Positions 47,476-58,255 of a stretch of DNA of 64,000 nt are shown here, piece after piece. The first letter of the stretch is position 1. Every line of letters begins with the position of its first letter. Position numbers and translations under genes: made by a program. The notes beneath the pieces are model-generated. The model was not told the DNA's origin, did not search any database, and was given only the letters and a program-made list of their open reading frames with translations. This stretch comes from Metarhizium brunneum. Its lineage: Eukaryota > Ascomycota > Sordariomycetes > Hypocreales > Clavicipitaceae. The stretch spans positions 4,092,001 to 4,156,000 of the forward strand of contig NC_089422.1 in NCBI RefSeq assembly GCF_013426205.1, given 5' to 3'.

Positions 47476-49085
47476 ATGGCGCTTTATGCGCAACGTTATA
47501 TGCTGAGAGGCTTCGCATCAAGATGCTACATAACATCACGGCGCCGGATCTCTACCCTCAAGGTGCCTGACCAAACGCGCTTCTCTTATTTCTTGTCGCC
47601 AAAGGTTTGTGATTTCTAACTCTGGACGTGTCATGGAATCATTGCTTAAATCTATAGGACGGGACTCGTGATCTCCTGACGAATCTGAGTGGTCATGCCG
47701 TTTTAGAAAATTCACGTGGCCACGACGCTGCTGTTGTTCTCGCAACTCCAGATCTAACCAAGCAGCTTGATGATCAAGAATTCATCTCAGGATTAGTCAA
47801 ATTGCTTTCAGCATCCGCTAGCATCAGTGATTTCCATCTCCTATGCGCTGTTGTCGACAATATTGCGCCAGCCCTTGGTGACGTTGTCCCTTTGCAGGGC
47901 ATCTCAGTCCTGCGAGGCAATGTGGATAGTCTCTTGCCTCAGCTATGGCATCCAAATCCACCAAGGGAGAAAGCTGACAAGGATTCTGTTGCGGCACTCA
48001 CATTCAGCGTGGGAAAGTCGACTGTGACACTGCCCTTGACGCGAACAACATTTCATAATAACAGGGCTTCTACCCTCTTGAGTAACCGCTACAGTCTTTC
48101 AGAGGGCCAGCCAGAGCTTAAAGATAGAAAAGAGAAACAATGGCAACATGTACAAATTACGCTTAACCAACCTGTACAGTCAACTACTGACCTTGGGCTA
48201 TGGGCACCCCTATCACCGGTCACCCGAGCTCGAAAAATAACGGAAAGCTTTGGAAACATTGTACGAGGCATTGAGATTGGTGGCAAATCCACACCGGCCT
48301 CAACAGAGTTAGAAGACTCTGTAAACACTATGTTGGCAAATAGAAAAGCAACTGGAAGCGACCAAGGGCCGATGGGAGTCTGGGCTGTGATCACCCCTGA
48401 AACATCGGAGTCTGAGTCACTCGTTCTAGCAGACGCTCCTAATCCGGCAGATACTTTGGAGGGCAGAATAGTGCAGCGAAAGGATGTTGAGACAACAGCA
48501 AGGTACCTCGAGCAGCAACACCAATTAGGCAGCCGAACCTACCAAGTTTGTGAGTACATATGGTATTTAATGTGCAAAGTATCGCAACTGACGATGTCCG
48601 TAGTGAGCGGCGGCGGCGGCTGGGGTCCCAAGAAAGGTCTTTTGTCCCTTGATCCCCAACAGACGCATTTTGCCCTCTCAGAAGCAGAGGAAATGGAAAG
48701 GTTTATGAAAACCATGGATAGTTCAGGATTCGCACCTCCAGGTGCTCATATACAATTCTTCGTACCCGCAATGGCATCTCCAGAAATAATCACCTGCCCT
48801 GTAACAGGTGTTGTATTTGGAGTTCCATTGGGCATAGAAACATCAGGAGAAGCCGGGACTGCTCCAAAGGGATATTTGGTCGCCGACCATTTCGGGGCTC
48901 TATCTAGTCAAGGAGTCTATCTTTCTGGCCGGACAGACGCTGACTCAGCTTCCTGCTATGAGTCGAAGATTAGTGTTCCGGGCTGTAGAATATTCGTCGG
49001 AAATCCCGAGGCTAAGCCGGGAGGTTTTTTCAACTTCTTGGGCTCTGGAAGTCTTGCCGATGCTGGAACAATAGCGCTGATGTAA
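47476..49085 (+). CDS. Predicted mitochondrial protein of unknown function
   Basis: Predicted 500 residues from exons 47476-47604, 47658-48549 and 48604-49085; phases agree. The N-terminus (MALYAQRYMLRGFASRCYIT, then SRRRISTLK) is a clear mitochondrial presequence. Alternating hydrophobic strands follow (DAAVVLATPDL, FHLLCAVVDNIAP), then a Gly-rich conserved segment (LSGGGGWGPKKGLLSLDP) formed across the second splice, and a C-terminal part with ITCPVTGVVFGVPLG. The first half is vaguely like FIST-type sensor folds, but I cannot support that assignment. It shares a divergent promoter with VAS1. I do not recognise the family. Confidence 0.78.
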
Positions 49086-49282
49086 CAAATTGCAAACAAC
49101 AAGCCACTGCATTCATTATGCAATGCATAACTGTAAATGTATTTATACTAGAGGCCCAAAATGAACCTCTAAACGCTGTGGGATGCTGCTCAGCCACTGA
49201 ACCAAGTCAATGGCTTCCTAACGATGGGCAGGGCTTGCGGAGATTTGAGCAGTATCTCTTCAAGCAGTCCGTGTAGCTTACC

Positions 49283-50332
49283 CTACTCTGTCTTCTTCCT
49301 TTTCCTCTCTAATCCCTCTCCCATCGCGGCTGCAACATCCTCTATACTTTTCCCTCTCACTCTCTTGCCAATCTGCTCCTTTCCAAGAACGGCGTCCTCC
49401 GCCACTTCTTTGTATACACCAGCTATACCATGAAACAACTGTTTCGTCCACCCTCCTTCTTCATGCATTGTATCTGAAATCTCTTCCATTTCCTTGACCC
49501 ATCTATATGCCTTTGGCGGCATAGTTGGCACACTCCGCTCAGCAGCAGTCAGATGGTTCGGGAAAATCTCACCCATTTCTCTTTTCAACTCATCCACTAC
49601 TCCTAGTCGATGAGCAGTGGTGAAGGACTGCGTAGCTAGCGCAGTGAAACCTTTTGTCATGGCAGCAAAGCACATTTTCAGGCCACTTGCTGCACCAATA
49701 TCTGGCGAAATAGAGCGCAAGTTGAGCACTTTGGCGAGCTCCGCACCATTCTGTAATGAAGAGAGAGCATGGGGCCCAGAAATGGGAATATTCGGACGTA
49801 TCCAGTCCGGCTCTTCGTCACTGTTCTTCGAGCCTGCTGCTAGTCTTTGACGGGGAGGAGCGCCGAGGATACATCCGTCGACAAATTGGACTGGAACTCG
49901 GGCCCTTCTGAACATTTCGGCCATGCCCTTGGATGTTGAGGGAGAAACAGCATTCAAATCTACAAAAAAAATCGAATGACTTGCCGAGCCTCCAGACAAG
50001 GCGTCTGCAATCCGCTGTGCAGTAGCCTCGGCATCGCGCGGTGGTACAACTGAGAGAATTACGGGACATTGCTTCGCAAGTTCAAAGTCCGATGACAGGA
50101 GCTCAACATTGGCAGCCTTGGCCCTATCAATAGTATCTTGACTGGGAGAGTGTTAGCTCGTCTGACTTTCTTACCCACGCGCGAAGGGGGAAAAAGTGAT
50201 TGCTCGCCTTCTGCCTTGACAGTTGGTTGCGACTGAGAATCCATGAGCTATTAATAACTTGGCGATACCGACGCCCATGTCCCCCATGGATAGAATGCCG
50301 ACCTTGATGACTTTGCGATGACCGGAAGACAT
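49283..50332 (-). CDS. 6-phosphogluconate dehydrogenase-like NAD(P)-binding protein (with DUF1932-type C-terminal domain)
   Basis: Predicted 327 residues from exons 50332-50208 and 50141-49283. The Rossmann start VGILSMGDMGVGIAKLL, then SVATNCQGRSQDTIDRA across the splice and CPVILSVVPPRDAEATAQ, fit the beta-hydroxyacid/6PGDH superfamily. GAASGLKMCFAAMTKGFTAL provides the catalytic Lys-type helix, as in NAD-binding 6PGDH/DUF1932 proteins. The substrate is unknown; hydroxyisobutyrate-type acids are possible. The predicted intron (50142-50207, 66 nt) starts with GC (AG|GCGAGC) and ends CCCAG with a GCTAAC branch point. The only GT option that keeps phase would be 33 nt. Confidence 0.82.
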
Positions 50333-51046
50333 TTTAAATGAATCAGAGGTTTTTTGATGATATACTATTCTGGATTTTTGTGGATGTAAGAGTGAAGTCT
50401 GGCTTGCAACGATGCGGCGGCGATCAGACTGTTGCCAATTAGTAAGGCTTCAGGGCCCCATCAGTGGTGAGGTGAATCGATTGACGGCGGTTGCAGGAGT
50501 GTCATTGCCCTACATATCAAAAACAATAGTTTATTCCATTTCTATACAATGTTTCAACTCTGTAAAGAGAACCCAGAATAATAGTGACCGTTTGATCCTT
50601 GCTCCAGCACGCTGCCTAGAGTGTAGAGCATTGAAAGACAGCTAACCACCACAGCTGAATCATAGGGCATCACAAACCATATGCCGCAGGCTCTAGACAT
50701 CAATGATGCCTAGGTTGGCTCTAGTTTGAATATAACTCCTTAGGGCGCTATTCACGGAACATAATCACTTAATCCTCTGCAATTCATGGCTGAAACGTTG
50801 GGTTATCACTGGTCAAGTGGCGAAGGCAGGCTGGCAGGGAGCAAGATACTAGCACAACACAAATCGGGAACCCATATCTGAAGTATAACGATCAGCGCTG
50901 TGATCTACTAAGGGAGTATATTGAAGGCTTTGATACACTGCGGATGCCCTCCAGCAGACGGGTGGGCAACCTCTAGCTTTGTTACAAAGGGAATATATGG
51001 TCTTTCAACTCAGGGCGTTGCAATTCTCCTTTTTTTATCGAGATTT
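50333..51046. other. Intergenic region upstream of the 6PGDH-like gene
   Basis: Contains that gene's promoter and the ATP3 3' flank. Short frames only, no RNA gene recognised. Confidence 0.6.
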
Positions 51047-52276
51047 TTACATGTCCTCCGAGGCGGTGGCACCAGTAATAATTTCGACCAGCTCTCCAGT
51101 AATAACGGCCTGTCGGGTACGGTTGTAGAGAATCTGGTACTTTCCAATCATCTCACCAGCGTTCTTGGAGGCGTTCTGAGTGAATTTGTTAGACATGGAC
51201 TCGATTCGATGTGCACATCATGTTTGAATGTATCACTTACATCCATGGCATTTCGTCGAGCAGAGATCTCGCAAGCGTGACCTTCAGCCAGAGCCCAGTA
51301 CAGGTTATTGGCGAAACTGTACTCACGAAGGTTGACAAGAGCCTCCTCATCAACCTCAAAGGCGGAGATGTTGGCTATTAGCAAAGATGTTAGCTGGCCT
51401 GACGGATTTATTCTTTCCTTCTTTTTGCTGGTATTGCATTCTGGACATACGGGACTGGGAAATAGCCTCCTCGGAAAATGCCTCAACGAAGGTGGGTTCG
51501 TGGCTCTGGGCGTTGATGAACTTGTTGTACAGAATCTTGACATCGGTGTACTCAGTGGGAAGCATGACGATCTGGTCGACGATAGCCTGGGCATCGGCAA
51601 AAGTGGGAATGTCCTTGCCAACACCAGCGAAGGAAAGCTGGATGCTTTCGGCGTTGGTTCGCTGGAGTTGAGCCTTGCACTTCTCACCAATGATGACGAG
51701 GTCAAAAGGCTCAGTGACCTCATTGGCGAGGGCACGAATGCGTCGACTGAGGCCAGAGTGAACACCACCGCAAAGACCCTTGTCGGAAGAGCAGACGATG
51801 ATGAGGGACTTCTTCTGCTCAGATTCGGGAGCAACCGTCTCGGCGGCTTCGAAGACCTCGTTGGCAGTCTCACCATACTTGCGAGACTCGGTCATGGCAC
51901 GCTGAGCACGGGTGAGCTTGGTTGACGCAACGATCTTCATTGTGCTGGTAATCTTCTGGATGTTGCGAATAGACTTCAGGCGGCCTTCGATTTCACGAAG
52001 GGTCGCGTAGGTGGCAGCTCCATTGGGGCTAGCAGCCGTAGCTCTAAAGACAATAGTCTCGTCAGCAAACCGAGTTCTCCTCACAAGTATCCTTCCAATC
52101 GTTTGTCCTTCAATGCAGAGCGGTGCATGGCCTTGACTGTGGCCGTCGTGGTGCTTTTTCGCTGCGAATCGTCCGGCTATTCGGTACAAATCTCGGGGCT
52201 ATGCAATCTCCTAAACTTACCGCGCAGGAGCTGTGACCGCAGCACGAAGAGCCGGACGAGCCGCCCTCGACAACAT
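51047..52276 (-). CDS. ATP3: Mitochondrial ATP synthase gamma subunit
   Basis: Predicted 303 residues from exons 52276-52221, 52043-51451, 51374-51241 and 51175-51047. The presequence [19 protein letters not shown] leads into [21 protein letters not shown] and [35 protein letters not shown] is the family centre. The C-terminal helix ([26 protein letters not shown]) is formed across two splices and carries the rotor signature [12 protein letters not shown]. It is the central stalk of F1F0-ATP synthase. The first intron (177 nt) is longer than the others and could hide additional splicing. It is divergent from TOP1. Confidence 0.96.
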
Positions 52277-52744
52277 CGTGGCAATTGTGAGAAGACGAAA
52301 GGAGCCTCTGGCCAACGGTGACCCAATTGATCGCGATGTACGGATCAATTGATTTCGGGAAGTGGTTCGTAGTTGATCGGATGAGGTGTATGCGGTCGGT
52401 GGTTTTGCTCCAACGCTATTTTCCCGGCAAATTAGCGGCTAAGAGAAGTCACGTGATCCTAGGCTAGCTGCTCGGCCTACCCTCCGGGCATGCTGAAGAA
52501 AACACGATCGATGCCCTCGATTTCATTCTTAGTCCTGCCATTATTTAGGCTTCCTGCCCAAGGCGGTTGATTTCTCTCCCTCTTCTCCTTCTCCAGGCGT
52601 TGAGGGGTAACTACATTTACATTTTCTCCCAGTCTTCGCTTCACTTCTGCACTCGTTCGATTTCGTGTGATACGTTGATGCTGAGATCCATCCGTCAGCG
52701 CCAGCTTTCTATCGAACCCAAACCGCGACCCAGGAACCACAAAG
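52277..52744. promoter_or_regulatory. Divergent promoter region of ATP3 and TOP1
   Basis: Spacer of 468 nt with a TCACGTGA palindrome at 52449-52456, about 175 nt from the ATP3 start. T/C-rich leader on the TOP1 side. No gene inside. Confidence 0.55.
52449..52456. promoter_or_regulatory. TCACGTGA palindrome between ATP3 and TOP1
   Basis: Perfect palindrome flanked as AGTCACGTGATC, the same core as at 39555. A bHLH factor site is inferred from motif identity. Confidence 0.45.
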
Positions 52745-55700
52745 ATGAGTTCCGACAGCTCCGACGACGACAGACCTCTTGCTAGGCCTAATGGACACCG
52801 TAAGTGTTTTTCTTTTAACTTCAAAAGTCCTCCGTCTTTTTTCTCCCCAGATCCATCCTTGCACCAGCGATGCTCACCAACCACGGCCTTGTCAGCCTTT
52901 GTGAACTCCCTCTGCTGGTGCCTGTTAGGCCCAGGGCAATCTGCCTATAGGAGGCTCAAAGCTAACACTTTTCTCTAATAGTTTCATCCGCTAAAGTGTC
53001 GCGCGCCGAGGACCAGGCCTTGGATCGTTCACAACCACGAAAGTCGAGCGGTATGACAGGCATTGTGGTTCGCAATGGTCAAGTTGATGATGCCATGGAC
53101 CTAGACGCCCCGAATGGCGTCAACAAGCGCAAGTCACGATCGTCCATCTCTAAAGTCAGTTATAGAGATGAATCTGATAGCGACGGTGAGCCACTGGTAG
53201 GTCCATAGCCTTTCTTCCTCTTCCAGTACATACTTGAAAGTTGAATGAAAATTTTAACCCTCCCATTACAGGCCAAACGTCCAAGACCCTCTGCCAGGCC
53301 AGTCGACTCCGACTCCGACGATGAGCCAATCAGCAAAGTCAAAGCAAAGAAGAAATCAACATCTATGCTGGCTGATTCGTCTGATGATGAGAAGCCACTA
53401 GGCATCCAGTTGGCGAAGAAGAAGGCCGCCATTGAGAAGAAGGCAGCTCGTGAAGCACAGACCATTCGTTCAAAGGAGACTGCCAAGTCGACTCCTAAGA
53501 AGAACATCAAAGAAGAATCTGATGACGAGCCCTTGGCCAAGTCGTCTGCTAACAAACGCCAGTCAAATGGCGCTTCAGCCAAACGCAAATCCAACGGTGT
53601 CAAAAAAGAAGAGTCCGACTCTGACGCCCCTATTTCGAAGAAGACCAAAGCTAAAGGCAAGACCACAGCGTCTTCTAAGGGGAAAAGCACTGCTTCGACC
53701 AAGGACTCCAAGAAGGCCAAGGTCAAGGAGACCAGTGAAGATGAGGAAGGATATGCATGGTGGAACGCGCCAAAACCCGAGGATGACAGCATCAAGTGGC
53801 AGACTCTCGAGCACAATGGGGTTCTCTTTGCTCCTGAATACGAACCACTTCCAAAGAACGTCAAGCTCCTTTATGACGGCAAGCCGGTTACCCTAAGTAA
53901 GGAGGCTGAGGAGGTGGCAACTTTCTGGGTTGCCATGATGACACCCGCCTCATCGCATCACTTGGATAATCCAGTCTTCCGTAATAACTTTTTCACCGAT
54001 TTCTCAGAGATTGTGAAGAAAAATGGGGGCGCTACAGATCGAGAGGGAAACAAAGTTCAGATTAAGAGTCTGGACAAGTGCGACTTCTCCAAAATTTATG
54101 ATCACTGGCTCGCCAAGACAGAAGCGAATAAAACAAAGAACTTGTCAAAGGAAGAAAAAGAAGCCGCCAAAGCAAAGAAGGATGCTCTCGAAGCGCCATA
54201 TCTCCATTGCATCTGGGATGGCAGAAAGCAAAAAGTTGGCAACTTCAGAGTGGAACCGCCGAGTCTTTTCCGAGGCCGTGGCGAGCACCCCAAGACTGGT
54301 CGTGTTAAGACTCGAGTTTTTCCTGAACAAATAACCATCAATATTGGTAAAGATGCCAAGATCCCGGAACCTCCTGCTGGACATAAATGGAAAGCCGTCC
54401 AGCACGATCAGAAGGCCACCTGGCTTGCCATGTGGCAAGAAAATATTAACGGCGCCTACAAGTACGTGATGCTTGGTGCTGCCAGTGATGTAAAGGGCCA
54501 AAGCGATTACAAGAAGTTCGAGAAAGCTCGTGAGCTGAAGAAATACATTGACAAGATCCGCAAGGATTATACTCGGGAACTAAAGAGTGAAGTCATGGCT
54601 GATCGCCAGCGAGCCACGGCAATGTATTTGATTGATCAACTGGCTCTCAGAGCCGGAAACGAGAAAGACACTGAAAACGAGGCTGATACGGTGGGCTGTT
54701 GCTCGCTGAAGTATGAGCACATTACACTTGAGCCACCTAACAAGGTTACTTTTGACTTCTTGGGTAAGGACAGTATCAGATACAACGAAACTGCCTTCGT
54801 TGAACCTCAAGTCTTCAAGAATTTGAAACTCTTCAAGAAGGCACCAAAATCTGATGGAGATGATCTTTTCGACCGTCTGACTGTGAGTCTAGAATCCAAA
54901 CGTTGCTATTACTCGCTTCTATTCTCCGTTCTCGTGGCTAACTCGAGATATCTAGACCTCACAACTGAACAAGCATCTCAATAGTTACATGACGGGTTTA
55001 ACGGCAAAAGTATTCCGTACCTACAATGCATCATACACCATGTCAACATTGTTGAAGGAGCTGTCGCAAGATCCTCGATCGAAAGGCTCCATTGCTGAAA
55101 AGGTGAAGCTCTACAATGACTGCAATCGCAAGGTTGCCATTCTATGTAACCACAAGCGAACCGTCGGCGCAGGCCATGAGCAGCAGATGCAGAAAATGGG
55201 CGATCGGGTAAGCAAACAGCAGCATCCCATTCTCCTTGCGATAAATTCTAATAATACATTTCCAGATCAAAGGTTTGCGTTACCAAAAATGGCGAACTAA
55301 GAAGATGATACTCGACCTCGAGCCCTCCTACAAGAAAAAGAAAGGCGCTAGTTGGTTTGAGCTCGACGAAGATCTTGACCAGGAGTGGATTCAGGAGCAT
55401 CAACAGTTTCTCATCGAGGAACAACGCACCAAGATCACCAAGAAGTTTGAGAAAGATAACGAAAAACGCAAAGCCAACAAGGAGAAGCCCATGCCTGAAA
55501 AGGAACTAAAGGAGCGCCTCCAGGTGGTCAAGGATCTTGAAACCAAGTTTAGAAAAGAGAACAAAATTGGCAAGGTTGAAGCAGAGGGTAGAGGCGCATC
55601 CGTTGACAAGTATCTTAAGGCTATTGAGAAACTTGATGAGCGAGTCAAAGTTCTCGAAACCCAGGCCGAAGATCGTGACGGAAACAAAGAGGTTGCCCTG

Positions 55701-55906
55701 GGCACTTCAAAGATTGTAAGTCTTGAAAACCGAAGGTTATGCACTGTCAAGCTAACTTCCGATAGAATTACATCGATCCTCGTCTGACGGTTGTCTTTGC
55801 TAAGAAGTTTGACGTGCCCATCGAAAAGTTCTTCTCTAAGACTCTCAGAGATAAATTCCGATGGGCTATCAAGTCAGTCGAGGACACAGAAGATTGGGAG
55901 TTTTAA
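52745..55906 (+). CDS. TOP1: DNA topoisomerase I (type IB)
   Basis: Predicted 907 residues from exons 52745-52799, 52982-53196, 53272-54882, 54956-55207, 55266-55715 and 55766-55906. The N-terminal ~260 residues are Lys/Ser/Asp-rich, with repeated acidic Ser motifs ([20 protein letters not shown]) likely to be CK2 sites and nuclear signals. The core includes [70 protein letters not shown] and [11 protein letters not shown]. The active-site tyrosine is Tyr863 in SKINYIDPR. It relaxes supercoils by a 3'-phosphotyrosyl intermediate in the nucleus. The last splice falls just before the catalytic Asn-Tyr. Confidence 0.97.
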
Positions 55907-57044
55907 ACGCACTCGTTACATCAATATATTTATATAAAGCGTGTTTCACCAATCGAAAAATAAAGAAAAAAAATTAAGCTTTCTTTGTCGGCAGAGAGCT
56001 TTGATTATACATATACGGGGATTCGGTCACACATCATTTCGCAAAAAAGACATGGGCGAGATGACGACTTGTACGATGGAGCATTGGTACGGCGAACCGG
56101 ATCAAGTGGCGCAATGGTGAGTGGAAGGGCTTCCTCAATGCAGTGATTCCACTGGGGCTTTGACACTCTTTGGAAACGCGGTATCGTATATATCTCTTTT
56201 TAAGCTCATCTCGAATATATATACGCGGGTGTCTGAAAGCACAGTGTGAATGGGACGCAATTTCCGGGCCCGGTGGTAAGGGTGAAGACCTCGAGGGTGT
56301 TCCTCGTGAATGTTTTTTGATTTTAGATAAGGCAGTTCGTTCTACAGAGTAGAAGGCAGAATCAATTACTAGCTTTGCTTTGCACAATGATATTTTCGTT
56401 CAAGTAACATGGGCATGAATGAGTGAGTCAACACAACCAACATGTGAGCTATGTGAGCTATGTAACACATGACATTGGGATGAGGTTTGTATCACGGCGA
56501 AACACTACGCATGCAAGAACTTGTCAGCGTCTCAGGTAAGTGCATTGTCAAAGCGACGTGCTTGGTCTATCAATATATTCTTCGTATGGTATAATGCGTC
56601 TCCGTGCCAATCTTCGGCCTACCATCAATCATGCAGTGTTCTACACTAATATCTATCTACCGCATCACATTCAAGGACCACATTACATGCCACCCTACCG
56701 TCATACCGCAACACAATATGTGTTTCAACGAGAAATCTAAACAAGTTTCGAGACCGCATATGCACACTGTCGATCTCTGTATCTCCCAAAATGCCAAAAT
56801 GCCAAAATGTGCGGGTAAATCAGAACGTCAGACCGGTTCCGTTTCATGCCAAAACACCGTTTATATATATACCATCCGATTTTGCCGAATGCCGCCAAAA
56901 AAAACCAAATGTCAAACGCCGGGCTAGTATCAGGAATATATCCACCATTATGCCAAAAAGAAAAAAAAATAGGCGAAGAAGGGGAGGGGCGCAGCAATCG
57001 TACACGCTTCAGGGGCAAAAACAAAAAAAGGCGGATGCAAACAA
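55907..57044. other. Convergent 3' intergenic region
   Basis: Between the TOP1 and Crh glycosidase stops. AT-rich, with a 9-bp duplication (TGTGAGCTA, twice near 56442-56460) and A-runs near 56890 and 56965. No gene supported. Confidence 0.6.
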
Positions 57045-58255
57045 CTACCAAAGACGGTAGAAAAACACCACGACGCCCAGCGTCAGAGGTCCTAAAATAG
57101 CAACGGAGAAGGAGGCCGACTTTTGCAAGGCCGCGGCGTTGCTGCGCATAATCTTGCCGTTGGAATTGATGTACCAGCCGCTGGGGACGGTTCCGCCGCT
57201 GGGACTGGCGCTGGCCACCCACGGCCAACCTGTCTGCGTGGCCGTCGCGGGACTCCCGTCCTTGGCTATGCCGCCGACGGGGATGGGCACGATGCCCGTC
57301 GTGGTCGGGGCGGTTCCGACGGCGGTGGCCGTGACGGTGAGGGAGTTGCCCTTGCCGAAGTTGCCGTTGACAGAGCCGTCGACGGCCTCGATGGACTGCC
57401 AGGATCCGGAGGAGTCCTTGTACCTGTACTGCTTGCCCGTGGAGTAGTCGGAGATGACGACTCTCTGGACGAGCATGCTGAAGGGGCCCTTGGAGTAGTC
57501 GGTCGGTCCGCGGGCCCATTCCACGGTGCCGGCGGCGTTGGTGCTGGGGTCGCCGCCGGCCCAGGCGCCAAACTTGACCTGCATCGGCGTCTGGGGGTAC
57601 TGGTTGGCCTGGGCTTCGGAGGCCTTGAGCTCGCGGACGACCTTGCCGCCGGCCATCCAGATGATGCGGTCCTGCGTCCAGTCGATGGTGTAGGTAATGA
57701 AGCCGGCCTGGGTGCCGCTGACGGAGTGGAACTGGCCGCGGTTGTAGGTGGTGGTCTGGCCCTTGCCAAAGTAGTTTGACTGGATCTCGTCCGGGTTGGT
57801 GCCGAGCCACTCGATGTCGATCTCGTCGAGGGCGTCGGATTCGAGGACCAGCGAGGAGACGATTCCTGCGCCGGGCGCGGCCTTCATGGTGATTTCGACG
57901 CGGCCAAACATGATGTAGAAGAGGGACGCGAGCTGCGGCGCGTCACCGCTTCGGGAGACGGTGAAGGACACGCCGTCGCGGCCGTAGCTCGGGGTGCCGG
58001 ATGCCGCGAAGGAGTTGACGGCGCCTTTGCTGAAGTCGACGTTGACTGCCATCCCGAGCGCCGTGTCGGGGGGACATTGTCCTGGAGAGCAGCATGTCAG
58101 TTGTTGTTTCAATGGATAGGAGCATCTCCAACGTTGTTTGAGCCGGACCTACCCCCCTGGACTGGATTGCAGCGGCTCCAAGTTTGAGCTCGCCCTGGCT
58201 GGAAGCAGGTCGCTGCTGCAGCCACTGCCGTCGCAGCCTTGAATATGCCCCTCAT
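57045..58255 (-). CDS. Crh-type cell-wall transglycosylase (GH16), GPI-anchor type
   Basis: Predicted 379 residues from exons 58255-58153 and 58081-57045. A signal peptide (MRGIFKAATAVAAAATC) precedes the mature WSRCNPVQGGQCPPDTALG. The GH16 catalytic motif is DEIDIEWLG, with Glu121 as nucleophile, Asp123 and Glu125 as acid/base. Crh enzymes crosslink chitin to beta-glucans in the wall. After the catalytic domain comes a Ser/Thr/Gly-rich linker and a hydrophobic C-terminus (SVAILGPLTLGVVVFFYRLW) suitable for GPI-anchor addition. There is no CBM18. Which Crh paralogue this is cannot be decided. The intron lies just before the conserved CPPDTALG. Confidence 0.93.

Noticed and set aside
56737..57810. 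357-codon frame on the minus strand over the Crh gene
   Set aside because: Off-frame shadow of the Crh coding sequence, low complexity and His/Arg/Gln-rich.
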